A stretch of 64,000 bases of DNA from contig JAGBIE010000012.1 in assembly GCA_017935145.1 (NCBI GenBank), positions 1 through 64,000 on the forward strand, written 5' to 3'. Below are positions 34,600-42,996 of this stretch, piece by piece. The position numbers and the translations under genes are program-made. This DNA is from Oscillospiraceae bacterium (GTDB lineage Bacteria > Bacillota > Clostridia > Oscillospirales > Oscillospiraceae). Position 1 is the first letter of the stretch. Each line of letters opens with the position of its first letter. The notes below the pieces were generated by a model. The model saw only the letters and a list, made by a program, of their open reading frames with translations, was not told the DNA's origin and made no database searches.

Positions 34600-35819
34600 T
34601 GGGAAAATACGGACTTTTAGGTCGTACCTTGGGTCACAGTCGTTCTCCCCAGATTCACGCACTTTTAGGTTCTGTACCCTACGGACTTTATGAGTGTGAG
34701 CCGGAATGTGTGGAAAATTTTCTCCGCACCACCGACCTTGACGCCATGAATGTAACCATCCCCTACAAGAAGACCGTCATGCCCCATTGCGTAAAAATCC
34801 ATGGGGCGGCAGAGCGCATTGGCAGTGTGAACACCTTGGTGCGCAGAGAAGATGGCTGGCACGGCTACAACACGGACTATGATGGACTTTGCTATCTGCT
34901 CCGTGAGGGTGGCATTACCCTGCAAGGGAAAAAGGTGCTGATTCTAGGCTCTGGTGGGGCGGGCGTTATGGCACGTACTGTGGCGGAGGATTTGGGTGCG
35001 CGTGAAATTGTGACCATATCCCGCAGTGGCGAGGATCATTATGATAATCTCCAAAAGCACGCGGACGGAGAAATCATTCTGAACACCACACCTGTGGGAA
35101 TGTATCCCAATAACGGAGAAGCGCCCATCTCTTTAGAGCAGTTTCCTCACTGCGAGGGTGTGGCAGACCTGATCTACAACCCTTTAAAAACAGCACTTGT
35201 GTTGCAGGCAGAGGCAAGAGGAATTCCTGCGGTAGGCGGACTTATGATGCTGGTGGCGCAGGCAAAAGCGGCGGCAGAGCACTTCATGGGCAAGGCGTTA
35301 GACGATGCCCTTGTTCCCGCCATTACCAAAAAACTGCAAGGGGATATGCAAAACATTGTTCTCATTGGCATGCCCGGTAGTGGCAAGACTACCGTGGCTA
35401 CAGCACTGGGGGAACGTTTGGGCCTGCCTGTTTTGGACAGCGATGCAGAGATTGTTCAGCGGGCTGGGGTATCCATCCCTGAGATTTTTGAAAGCGAAGG
35501 AGAAGATGGATTCCGCCACAGAGAAACATCTGTTTTGCAGGATTTAGGGAAACAGACGGGCGTTATCCTATCCACAGGCGGTGGCTGCGTGGTACGGCAG
35601 GAGAACTTTTCTCCCCTGCGCCAAAACGGGATTGTGTTTTGGATTTGCCGTGACCTCGCGTTTCTTCCCACCGAGGGTCGTCCCTTGTCTCAAATCACCA
35701 AGTTGGAGACCATGTATGAGACGCGCAGACCCCTTTACGAGCATTTTTCTCATCATGTCATTGACAATAACGGAACATTGGAAGAAACTTTACAGCAAAT
35801 TTTGGAGGTGCTGGGATGA
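34599..35819 (+). CDS. aroE-aroK: Shikimate dehydrogenase-shikimate kinase fusion
   Basis: The 406-residue fused protein has shikimate dehydrogenase at about 1-245 (LGHSRSPQIHALLG; DAMNVTIPYKKTV with the catalytic Lys; VLILGSGGAGVMARTVAEDLG; TPVGMYPN) and shikimate kinase at about 252-406 (IVLIGMPGSGKTTVATALGERLG, then FRHRETSVLQDL, STGGGCV and EGRPLSQI). There is no stop between the halves. The fusion joins two consecutive steps except that EPSP synthase lies after both. It overlaps aroQ by 4 bp. Confidence 0.95.
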   Translation: MGKYGLLGRTLGHSRSPQIHALLGSVPYGLYECEPECVENFLRTTDLDAMNVTIPYKKTVMPHCVKIHGAAERIGSVNTLVRREDGWHGYNTDYDGLCYLLREGGITLQGKKVLILGSGGAGVMARTVAEDLGAREIVTISRSGEDHYDNLQKHADGEIILNTTPVGMYPNNGEAPISLEQFPHCEGVADLIYNPLKTALVLQAEARGIPAVGGLMMLVAQAKAAAEHFMGKALDDALVPAITKKLQGDMQNIVLIGMPGSGKTTVATALGERLGLPVLDSDAEIVQRAGVSIPEIFESEGEDGFRHRETSVLQDLGKQTGVILSTGGGCVVRQENFSPLRQNGIVFWICRDLAFLPTEGRPLSQITKLETMYETRRPLYEHFSHHVIDNNGTLEETLQQILEVLG

Positions 35820-36241
35820 AGATACTTGTTATAAATGGACCAAACCTGAATATGCTTGGTATTCGGGAGCTGGAGATTTACGGCAGAGAGTCCTACCCTG
35901 CCCTGGTGGAATTTGTAGAAAAATACTGCGCAGAAGTGGGCGTAGAATGCAAGGTCTTCCAAAGCAATCACGAAGGTGTGCTGGTGGATAAAATTCAAGC
36001 CGCTTATGGGGTCTTTGATGGAATTGTCATAAACCCTGCCGCCTACACCCACACCAGTGTTGCCATTTTGGACGCACTGAAAGCCGTGCAGATTCCTGCC
36101 GTGGAGGTGCATCTTTCCAAGGTCAGTGAGCGGGAAGATTTCCGTCAGATTTCTTATGCAGGCATGGCCTGCCAAAAAACCTATGCAGGGTTTGGCTTTG
36201 AAGGCTACCGCATGGCCATTGATTTTCTATTAGGGAAATAA
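35816..36241 (+). CDS. aroQ: 3-Dehydroquinate dehydratase, type II
   Basis: The 141-residue dodecamer-type dehydratase makes 3-dehydroshikimate. Visible are INGPNLNMLGIRE, QSNHEGVLVDKIQAAYG, INPAAYTHTSVAILDAL with the active-site Asn and Tyr region, and VEVHLSKVSEREDFR. It is the last gene of the operon and completes the pathway. It overlaps aroE-aroK as ATGA. Confidence 0.97.
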   Translation: MKILVINGPNLNMLGIRELEIYGRESYPALVEFVEKYCAEVGVECKVFQSNHEGVLVDKIQAAYGVFDGIVINPAAYTHTSVAILDALKAVQIPAVEVHLSKVSEREDFRQISYAGMACQKTYAGFGFEGYRMAIDFLLGK

Positions 36242-36277
36242 AAAAGAACCTCGGTTCATACCGAGGTTCTTTTTTTC
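36241..36277. terminator. Terminator between aroQ and thrC
   Basis: AAAAAGAACCTCGGT (36241-36255) with ACCGAGGTTCTTTTT (36260-36274), loop TCAT. It ends the aro operon and the convergent thrC. Confidence 0.93.
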
Positions 36278-36280
36278 GCT

Positions 36281-37753
36281 TTATTTTACCAGTTTCATCA
36301 CATAGTCCATCATATCTACGGGCTTGGTGACATCCTTGTGGAGAACGGTTTTCTCACGCAAGCCTGCTAAGGCGCGGTGCATTTTCGTGCCCGTGAGGGA
36401 TTCCAGTTGCTCCATAACGGCAAATTCGTCTTCACAGGGTTCTGCACCCAGACCCTTGACCACAGAGGCGGGGAATTTATAGGGAGAGGCGGTGGAGAGC
36501 ACCACACAGGGGTTCTTGCTCCCCGTCTGCGCCACAAAGCGTTCTGCCACGGCAAAGCCAACAGCAGTATGGGTATCGCAAAGATAACCGAATTCTTTCC
36601 ACACCTTGCCGATGGTTACGCTGGTTTCTGCATCATCGGAGCAATCTGCCCAGAATTTATCCTGCAACTTTCTCAGCAAGGTTTCGGGAACAGCATATTC
36701 GCCATTTTCTTTCAGTTCTTGCATTTTCTCTGCCACAAAGTCGCAGTCCTGACCGCTGAGCAGGTACAAAAGTCGTTCAAGATTGCTGGAAACGAGAATA
36801 TCCATAGAGGGGGATGCGGTCTTATAGAAGGGGCGTTTTTTATCATAGACGCCAGTGTTAATAAAATCGGTGAGAACATTGTTAGCATTGGAAGCGCAAA
36901 CCAGTTTGCCCACAGGCAAACCCAAGCAACCAGCCAAGTAACCAGCCAAGATGTTACCGAAGTTGCCAGTAGGAACAACAAAGTCAACCTCATCCCCTAC
37001 AGAGATGCGACCCATTTTCACCAAATCTGCATAGGCCTTAAAATAATAGACCACCTGAGGGGCAAGACGGCCGATGTTAATGGAGTTGGCGGAGGACAGT
37101 TGCACGCCACTGCCACGGAGGGTGCCTTCCTTATCCACTTGGGTGAAGATTTCCTTGACACCTGTCTGAGCGTCATCAAAGTTGCCCTCTACGGCGCAGA
37201 CCTTGACATTCTTGCCCTCTTGGGTTGCCATCTGTGCTTTCTGTACGGTGCTGACACCATCGCGGGGGTAGAACACGGTGATGCGGGTGCCGTCTACATC
37301 GCGGAAGCCTTCCATGGCGGCCTTGCCCGTATCGCCGGAGGTGGCGGTGAGAATCATAATCTCATCTGTTACGCCTTCCTGCTTTTTGGCGGCAACAATC
37401 AGTTGGGGCAGAACGGACAGCGCCACATCCTTAAAAGCGGCGGTAGGTCCGTGGAACAGTTCCAGCACATATTTATCACCCACGGGAACAGTGGGAGTCA
37501 GTTCATCGGTGGCGAACTTGCCTGTGTAGGCACGGGTAACAATGCCGTGCATGTCTTCAAAATCGGGCAGGAAATGAGAGAGGATTTTCTCCGACATTTC
37601 CATGGTGCTGAGATTCAAAAGGGATTTCCAATCAAAGGCATCCGCACACAGGTTTTGGGGCATATACAAACCGCCACCGGAAGCAATGCCGTCCAGAACG
37701 GCTTGGGTGGATGTGGCGGTGATGGAATGGTCTCTGGTACTGCGATACAACAT
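36281..37753 (-). CDS. thrC: Threonine synthase
   Basis: The 490-residue PLP enzyme converts O-phosphohomoserine to threonine. It is the long (yeast/E. coli-like) form: YRSTRD near the start, LELFHGPTAAFKDVALSVLPQ with the PLP Lys, ILTATSGDTGKAAMEGF, and SANSINIGRLAPQVVYYF. ATG 37753 follows TTGGAGA. It is divergent from hom-asd, with a shared promoter region. Confidence 0.96.
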   Translation of the reverse strand: MLYRSTRDHSITATSTQAVLDGIASGGGLYMPQNLCADAFDWKSLLNLSTMEMSEKILSHFLPDFEDMHGIVTRAYTGKFATDELTPTVPVGDKYVLELFHGPTAAFKDVALSVLPQLIVAAKKQEGVTDEIMILTATSGDTGKAAMEGFRDVDGTRITVFYPRDGVSTVQKAQMATQEGKNVKVCAVEGNFDDAQTGVKEIFTQVDKEGTLRGSGVQLSSANSINIGRLAPQVVYYFKAYADLVKMGRISVGDEVDFVVPTGNFGNILAGYLAGCLGLPVGKLVCASNANNVLTDFINTGVYDKKRPFYKTASPSMDILVSSNLERLLYLLSGQDCDFVAEKMQELKENGEYAVPETLLRKLQDKFWADCSDDAETSVTIGKVWKEFGYLCDTHTAVGFAVAERFVAQTGSKNPCVVLSTASPYKFPASVVKGLGAEPCEDEFAVMEQLESLTGTKMHRALAGLREKTVLHKDVTKPVDMMDYVMKLVK

Positions 37754-37806
37754 TATAAAAATCTCCAATCTTTGTACTTGCAATCTTGCAGTTCTTATGG
37801 TATAAC

Positions 37807-37835
37807 ATGATAAACTGTTTTTCTAATAATTGCAA
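37807..37835 (-). promoter_or_regulatory. Promoter for thrC
   Basis: On the minus strand TTGCAA (37830-37835), 17 bp and TATCAT (37807-37812). The -35 is palindromic and also serves the plus-strand candidate. Confidence 0.55.
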
Positions 37836-37857
37836 CTGTTTTTTTCAGAAATACAGT
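37830..37857 (+). promoter_or_regulatory. Candidate promoter for hom-asd
   Basis: TTGCAA (37830-37835), 16 bp and TACAGT (37852-37857). It shares its -35 hexamer with the thrC promoter. Confidence 0.45.
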
Positions 37858-37899
37858 TTGTGCGATTTGTACTTAAATGAGAGAAAGGATTTAGATAAT

Positions 37900-39042
37900 A
37901 TGATGAAACTTGGCCTTTTTGGATACGGTGTTGTCGGCGGCGGTGTCGGCCGCATCGCAGACGGCCGTGATGATATGGAAGTTGGCCGCATTCTGGTGCT
38001 CCCCCACGAGGTGGATGTAGACCCCAGAACGGTAACGAATATCAACGATATTCTCACTGACGAGAGCATCGACACGGTGGTAGAGGTCATGGGTGGTATT
38101 CATCCCGCTTTTGAGTTTGTCTCCTCTGCCCTGAAGGCTGGCAAGAATGTGGTTACCGCCAACAAGGCGCTGGTTGCCGCATACTATAAAGAACTCATTG
38201 CCCTTGCAAAAGAAAACAATGTGACATTCCGCTGCACTGCTGCTGTGGGTGGCGGTATTCCTTGGTTGGTGAACCTGAGCCGTGTGCGCCGTGTGGACAC
38301 CATTGAGAGCGTTTGGGGCATTATGAACGGCACCACCAACTACATCCTCTCTTCCATGACCGCACAGGATGTGGATTTTGCCGATGTGCTGAAAAAGGCG
38401 CAGGAACTGGGCTATGCGGAAGCAGACCCCACTGCCGATATTGACGGCCATGATATCCGCAGAAAATTGGCCATCTCTGTGGGCGTTGCCTTTGATGCCG
38501 CTGTGGAAGAAGCAAACATTCCCACCTTTGGTATTCGCAACGTAACATCCGCTGACATTCAGGCGTTCCGCAATATGGGTCGCACCTGCAAACTGCTGGC
38601 TTACGGTCAGATGACTCCCGATGGCGTTGCCGCTTATGTGGAGCCCACCATTTTCACCAATGACCGTTTGGAAGCCAGCGTTGGCACCAACTACAACATG
38701 ATTTCCTACAAGTCCAACAATGCAGGCATTCAGAGCTTCTATGGTCAGGGCGCAGGTCGTTTCCCCACCGCATACAATGTGGTGAGCGACTGCTTGGATA
38801 TCATTGCAGGCGAAGACAGCTTCTACACTGACAAGGCAGAGCCCACCGCTTTGGCTTGTGGCAGTGTGAGCCACGCCTACTATGTGCGCACCAATGTGTG
38901 TGACGAGTTCCTTTCTTCCATCACGGAAGAAAAGGGCGAGGGTTGGGTCATTACCGCCCCCGTGTCTGTGGAAAAGATGCATGCTTGGGCACAAAAACAA
39001 AAAGAAATTGACGCTGGCGTTTTCTTCGCTGGTATTCAGTAA
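37900..39042 (+). CDS. hom: Homoserine dehydrogenase, without ACT domain
   Basis: The 380-residue enzyme reduces aspartate semialdehyde to homoserine. Visible are GLFGYGVVGGGVG, VVEVMGGIHPAFEF, NVVTANKALVA, AAVGGGIPW, and IMNGTTNYILSSM with EADPTADIDGHDIRRKL. It ends without the C-terminal ACT domain of about 430-residue homologues, so direct threonine feedback through ACT is not expected. AAAGGA lies about 11 bp before ATG 37900; an ATG 3 bp later is an alternative. asd follows 26 bp later. Confidence 0.95.
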   Translation: MMKLGLFGYGVVGGGVGRIADGRDDMEVGRILVLPHEVDVDPRTVTNINDILTDESIDTVVEVMGGIHPAFEFVSSALKAGKNVVTANKALVAAYYKELIALAKENNVTFRCTAAVGGGIPWLVNLSRVRRVDTIESVWGIMNGTTNYILSSMTAQDVDFADVLKKAQELGYAEADPTADIDGHDIRRKLAISVGVAFDAAVEEANIPTFGIRNVTSADIQAFRNMGRTCKLLAYGQMTPDGVAAYVEPTIFTNDRLEASVGTNYNMISYKSNNAGIQSFYGQGAGRFPTAYNVVSDCLDIIAGEDSFYTDKAEPTALACGSVSHAYYVRTNVCDEFLSSITEEKGEGWVITAPVSVEKMHAWAQKQKEIDAGVFFAGIQ

Positions 39043-39068
39043 TAAAATCCCTTTGGAGGTAAAGAACA

Positions 39069-40076
39069 ATGAAAAAGTTTAATGTTGGTATTTTGGGCGC
39101 CACGGGTGCTGTGGGCCGCGAAATGATGAAGATTTTGGAAGAACGCAACTTCCCTGTGAACGAACTGCGTCTTTTGGCCAGCGCTCGTAGCGTGGGTCAG
39201 ACCATCTCCTTCCGCGGTGAAGAAATCACTGTGCAGGAAGCCAAGGCTGACGCATTCAATGGTTTGGACATCGTCTTGGGCGCTGCTCAGAACCCCATCG
39301 CTGTGGAAATGGCTCCCCACATTGTGGCTGCCGGTGCTGTGTTTGTAGATAACTCCAGCGCATTCCGCATGAAGGATGAAGTGCCCCTGATTGTTCCCGA
39401 ACTGAACCCCGAAGATGTGAAGAACCACAAGGGCATCATCTCTAACCCCAACTGCACCACCATCGTTACCTTGACGGCTTTGGGTGCTCTGAACCGCTAT
39501 AGCCCCATCCAGTCCATCATCGCTTCCTCTTATCAGGCTGTTTCCGGTGCTGGTGTCGGTGGTCCTGCTGAACTGATGGCTGAAGTGGAAGCTCTGCAGA
39601 AGGGCGAAGCTTATGATCCCAAGGTGTTCCAGTATCAGATTGCTTACAATGTCATTCCCCAAATCGGCGGTGAAGCATACGAAGGCTACACCTCTGAAGA
39701 AATGAAGATGCAGAACGAAGGTCGCAAGATTCTCCATCTGCCCAAGTTGAATGTTTCCTGCACCTGCGTGCGTGTTCCCGTTGTGCGTAGCCACAGTGTT
39801 TCCGTGATTGTGCGCACTCAGGATAAGATTTCCGTAGCAAAGGCGAAGGAACTCCTTGCCGATGCTCCCGGTGTGAAACTGGTGGACGATCTTGCCAACA
39901 AGCGCTACCCCATGCCTCTGGAAACCTCCGATCAGGATTTGGTCTTTGTGGGTCGAATTCGTGAGGACCTCACTGGCGAAAACAGCCTGAACATTTGGTG
40001 CTGTGGCGACCAGGTCCGTAAGGGCGCTGCCACCAACGCTGTGCAGATTGCTGAACTGGTTATTGACACCCTGTAA
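39069..40076 (+). CDS. asd: Aspartate-semialdehyde dehydrogenase
   Basis: The 335-residue enzyme makes aspartate semialdehyde, the substrate of Hom. Visible are GILGATGAVGREMMKILEER, DNSSAFRMKDEVPLIVPELN, the catalytic Cys in SNPNCTTIV, SSYQAVSGAGVGG, and RVPVVRSHSVSV. GGAGGTAAAG precedes ATG 39069. With hom it forms the first part of threonine synthesis; aspartokinase is not in the window. Confidence 0.97.
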   Translation: MKKFNVGILGATGAVGREMMKILEERNFPVNELRLLASARSVGQTISFRGEEITVQEAKADAFNGLDIVLGAAQNPIAVEMAPHIVAAGAVFVDNSSAFRMKDEVPLIVPELNPEDVKNHKGIISNPNCTTIVTLTALGALNRYSPIQSIIASSYQAVSGAGVGGPAELMAEVEALQKGEAYDPKVFQYQIAYNVIPQIGGEAYEGYTSEEMKMQNEGRKILHLPKLNVSCTCVRVPVVRSHSVSVIVRTQDKISVAKAKELLADAPGVKLVDDLANKRYPMPLETSDQDLVFVGRIREDLTGENSLNIWCCGDQVRKGAATNAVQIAELVIDTL

Positions 40077-40086
40077 TTTCAAAATA

Positions 40087-40118
40087 GAAAGCACCGCCCG
40101 AGTGGGCGGTGCTTTTTT
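40087..40118. terminator. Terminator after asd
   Basis: AAAGCACCGCCC and GGGCGGTGCTTT with loop GAGT, followed by a T-run. Shared with the convergent flavin reductase gene. Confidence 0.92.
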
Positions 40119-40122
40119 CATT

Positions 40123-40734
40123 TTAGGAGAGTTTTTCAAAATCGGAAGCGCCGTGTTTGCACAGGGGGCAAATGTAATCGGGAGGCAGTTCCTCGCCCTC
40201 ATAGACATAGCCACAGATTTTACAGACCCAACCTTTCTTGCTCTCTTCCTTGGGTTCGGGCTGGGGTTTAATATGCTCAAAATAATAGGCATAAGTAGCA
40301 GAGGGAGAATCAGAAAGGGTGCGCGCTTCTGTAACCTCGGCAATAAACAGAGTGTGGGTGCCACAGTCAATCATAGAAGTAACACGGCAGGAATAGACGG
40401 CATTGGTAGCCCAACCCACGTAGGTTAAGCCGTTTTCCGTGCGGGGCAGAACAAAATCCTTGAATTTATCCACCTCATGACCGCTTTGGAAACCAAAGTG
40501 AGTGAACAGTTCAAAGGTGGCTTCTTCACTAAGAACGGAAATATTGAACTCTCCCGTGGCTTTGATGACATCGTGGGTGTGATTCTGTTTACTGACCGTG
40601 ATGCTCATAGTGATGGGAGATGCAGAAATTTGCTGGGCAGTATTGATGATGCAACCTGCATCCTTTCCGTCTTGACGGGCAGTGAGGACAAAAAGTCCAT
40701 AGGACAGTTTTTGCATGGCTTTGGAATCAATCAT
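40123..40734 (-). CDS. Flavin reductase-rubredoxin fusion (high-molecular-weight rubredoxin)
   Basis: The 203-residue protein has an FMN-binding flavin-reductase-like domain at about 1-150 (LSYGLFVLTARQDGKDAGCIINTAQQ near the start, then SVSEEATFELF-type segment) and a C-terminal rubredoxin-like zinc/iron knuckle (WVCKICGYVYEGEELPPDYICPLC). Such Hrb proteins reduce flavodiiron proteins for NO or O2 detoxification in Moorella-type clostridia. GGAGGATTGCCTT precedes ATG 40734. It lies 15 bp after the M6-protease gene, whose link to it is unclear. Confidence 0.88.
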   Translation of the reverse strand: MIDSKAMQKLSYGLFVLTARQDGKDAGCIINTAQQISASPITMSITVSKQNHTHDVIKATGEFNISVLSEEATFELFTHFGFQSGHEVDKFKDFVLPRTENGLTYVGWATNAVYSCRVTSMIDCGTHTLFIAEVTEARTLSDSPSATYAYYFEHIKPQPEPKEESKKGWVCKICGYVYEGEELPPDYICPLCKHGASDFEKLS

Positions 40735-40749
40735 AAGGCAATCCTCCAA

Positions 40750-42888
40750 TTATTGTCGTGTGATTTGAATTTTTGCGAAATCCTCTGTGATTTCAAGGAT
40801 AGAAATTTCATAACCAAGTGACTCGCCGGAATCCATTTTTCCTTGGTAGAAGAACTCGGGATAGGCTTCTGTGGTGAATCGGTCACCTGCATAGAAAAAG
40901 TCGTCTTTTGTAATGCTATGGCGGAGATTCGTAAGGTCGGTAAAAGTATTATCCCCGCCTGCTTGTATCAGTTCTAAGGTATACATGCCAAAATTCTGCG
41001 CCATATAGCCATAGGAATTGCCAACAGTAGCGATTCCGTAGCACTGGTCTTCCACAGCGTAGCCACTGTAGCGAGCATTGACATGCCAAATGCGGACACC
41101 ATAGGTATTCTGCAAGCCGAAGACTTTGGAATCCTTTTCATTCACCCCGTGGGGTGTGAAGAAATCCACAAGGATATATTCCCCAAAAGGCGTCTCCCCT
41201 ATTCTATCCTTGGCGGGCAGAAACAGGCATGCGCCCGTTTTAGCGAAAGAAGTGAGTGTGATGGTCACACTGTCATTTTCCGCAAAATCGTCTGCTGTGA
41301 GGCGCGTGGGAGCCGTCCAGCCAGCAGAGAGTTTGGAATAAGGATTCCAGTCGCCTAAGTTGTGACATTGCATGTCATAAGAGCCCAAGGCATCAATGCC
41401 CGAATAGGTGGTATCGTAATAATCCTCCACACCAAGGCAGTGGGAAAATTCGTGAATAAGGGTATTTGCGTTTTGGATGGTGCTATGGTCATTTCCCGTA
41501 AAGAAGAAATCCCAACAGACACTGCTAAAGCCACCAAGGGTGAGTTCCTTGGCGCATTCAGTAGGATAATGACGGGTATGATAGGCGCCAGCATTGCTAT
41601 GACGCAGGTAGGGCGCGCCACTGCCATCCCCTGAGGTGATGAAAATCACCGCATCCAAATAGCCATTGCCGTCCTTGTCGAAGCGGGAGAGATCCATTTG
41701 AGGGTTAGAGGTGATAACATCCATCACAATTTTGTTGGCATCCTCCCAGGTGAGCGCCTCACCCTTGGTTTTGGAGTAAGTCTCGGGGTGGAAGTACCAT
41801 GGAGCAAGATAAGAGGAAACCTGGAGTTTGCCATAGGAGGAAACTTGGAAGTACTCGTTGAGAGAGATGATATTGTCATCCGTGGTATCCTCTAAGATTT
41901 TAAGGAGTTGTGTGCGGATTTCCTCTGTAGCCATGGCGGTGTGGTCCGCCCAAATGATTGGAATCACCAAGGCATGCAATTCTCCCGTTGATTCGGGGAA
42001 CGTCAAGGGGTTAAGTTCGTGATAGCTTTGGGCGGGACTTTCCAGTTCACTCAGAAGGGGTACAGCGCAGGTGTAATCTCCCAAGGAAATCTGCAAAGAA
42101 GCGCCTTTTGGAAGCCTTCGTGGGTTCTGCAAAAGTGTGTGGTTTTCATCCAAAAGTCCCAAAATGTTGAAGTTTTCACGAATATCGGTGATACAGAAGC
42201 CATCACGCAAGGAAGCCTCAGGCGCATCAGGCAGGGCGATGAGCGAAATCTCTTGGCGCAAGGTTTCATCATAAGGATCACCAGCAAACAAAACGGGCAA
42301 GGAGTTAGCATCTGTCGTTAACTGTTTGAGGGCGGTCGCACCCTTCTCATAGGTGATGGTAAAGGACTGCACTGTGTAGGAGGAAAGGGGCTTCCAGTGG
42401 ACAGAATCCTCCATGCCCGCGTCTCCTGTAAGGGCAAAGAAGTTTGGAAGCAGACCTGAGGTATCCATCTGCGCGATAGTACCAAATTTGCGAATTTCAA
42501 AGAGGTCATTTCGACTATCCACAGATGTTTTTCCAAAGGTATAGCCCAAGGTGTACCAAATTTGAGGCTGGAATTCCGCTGTTTGTACTTGAATCTCTTG
42601 GATTTTGCCGACCATATCCATAGAGAAGAGAGTTCCTCCAGCACCAACAGTGAGGGTTTTATCCTCACGAAGTAGAACAGATTCGCCTCTAAAGCGAATT
42701 TCGCGACCATCGGGCGATTGAAGGATGAAAGAGACTGTGCCATCCTGCTCTGTATGCAGGGAGTTTTCCACCAAGTTCTGCGGGTAGGAAATGGTATAGA
42801 TTTCAGGTGTTTGGGGCTTTTTGTTACATCCGCAAAGGAGGGCAAGGGCGCAAAGACAGTACAAAAAAAGCGCATAGAGTCTTTTCAC
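40750..42888 (-). CDS. M6-like zinc metalloprotease lipoprotein
   Basis: The 712-residue protein is exported and lipid-anchored: residues 1-21 are a signal ending in the lipobox LCGC (Cys21). A central catalytic domain begins near residue 305 (LVIPIIWADHT). It has the zinc motif HEFSHCLGVED (His479, Glu480, His483, Asp489) and a calcium-like loop DKDGNGYLD (about 404-412). Residues 30-300 look beta-rich and are unassigned; the C-terminal 200 residues include another beta-rich part. Immune-inhibitor-A type proteases share the HEXXHxLGxxD motif. GTG 42888 follows GGAGGG. Substrate unknown. Confidence 0.82.
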   Translation of the reverse strand: MKRLYALFLYCLCALALLCGCNKKPQTPEIYTISYPQNLVENSLHTEQDGTVSFILQSPDGREIRFRGESVLLREDKTLTVGAGGTLFSMDMVGKIQEIQVQTAEFQPQIWYTLGYTFGKTSVDSRNDLFEIRKFGTIAQMDTSGLLPNFFALTGDAGMEDSVHWKPLSSYTVQSFTITYEKGATALKQLTTDANSLPVLFAGDPYDETLRQEISLIALPDAPEASLRDGFCITDIRENFNILGLLDENHTLLQNPRRLPKGASLQISLGDYTCAVPLLSELESPAQSYHELNPLTFPESTGELHALVIPIIWADHTAMATEEIRTQLLKILEDTTDDNIISLNEYFQVSSYGKLQVSSYLAPWYFHPETYSKTKGEALTWEDANKIVMDVITSNPQMDLSRFDKDGNGYLDAVIFITSGDGSGAPYLRHSNAGAYHTRHYPTECAKELTLGGFSSVCWDFFFTGNDHSTIQNANTLIHEFSHCLGVEDYYDTTYSGIDALGSYDMQCHNLGDWNPYSKLSAGWTAPTRLTADDFAENDSVTITLTSFAKTGACLFLPAKDRIGETPFGEYILVDFFTPHGVNEKDSKVFGLQNTYGVRIWHVNARYSGYAVEDQCYGIATVGNSYGYMAQNFGMYTLELIQAGGDNTFTDLTNLRHSITKDDFFYAGDRFTTEAYPEFFYQGKMDSGESLGYEISILEITEDFAKIQITRQ

Positions 42889-42928
42889 GATACTTCCCTC
42901 CTCTTTGGTTTTTTCTTATTATACACTT

Positions 42929-42957
42929 ATTATACAGTTTTTTCATGCAATAGGCAA
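42929..42957 (-). promoter_or_regulatory. Promoter for the metalloprotease unit
   Basis: On the minus strand TTGCCT (42952-42957), 17 bp and TATAAT (42929-42934). A second TATAAT lies 11 bp downstream. Confidence 0.65.
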
Positions 42958-42964
42958 CAAAGAA

Positions 42965-42992
42965 AAAGAACACGCCAAAAGGCGTGTTCTTT
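42965..42992 (-). terminator. Terminator of the symporter gene
   Basis: AAAGAACACGCC (42965-42976) pairs with GGCGTGTTCTTT (42981-42992), loop AAAA, with a T-rich tail on the minus strand. Confidence 0.88.
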
Positions 42993-42996
42993 CTGC

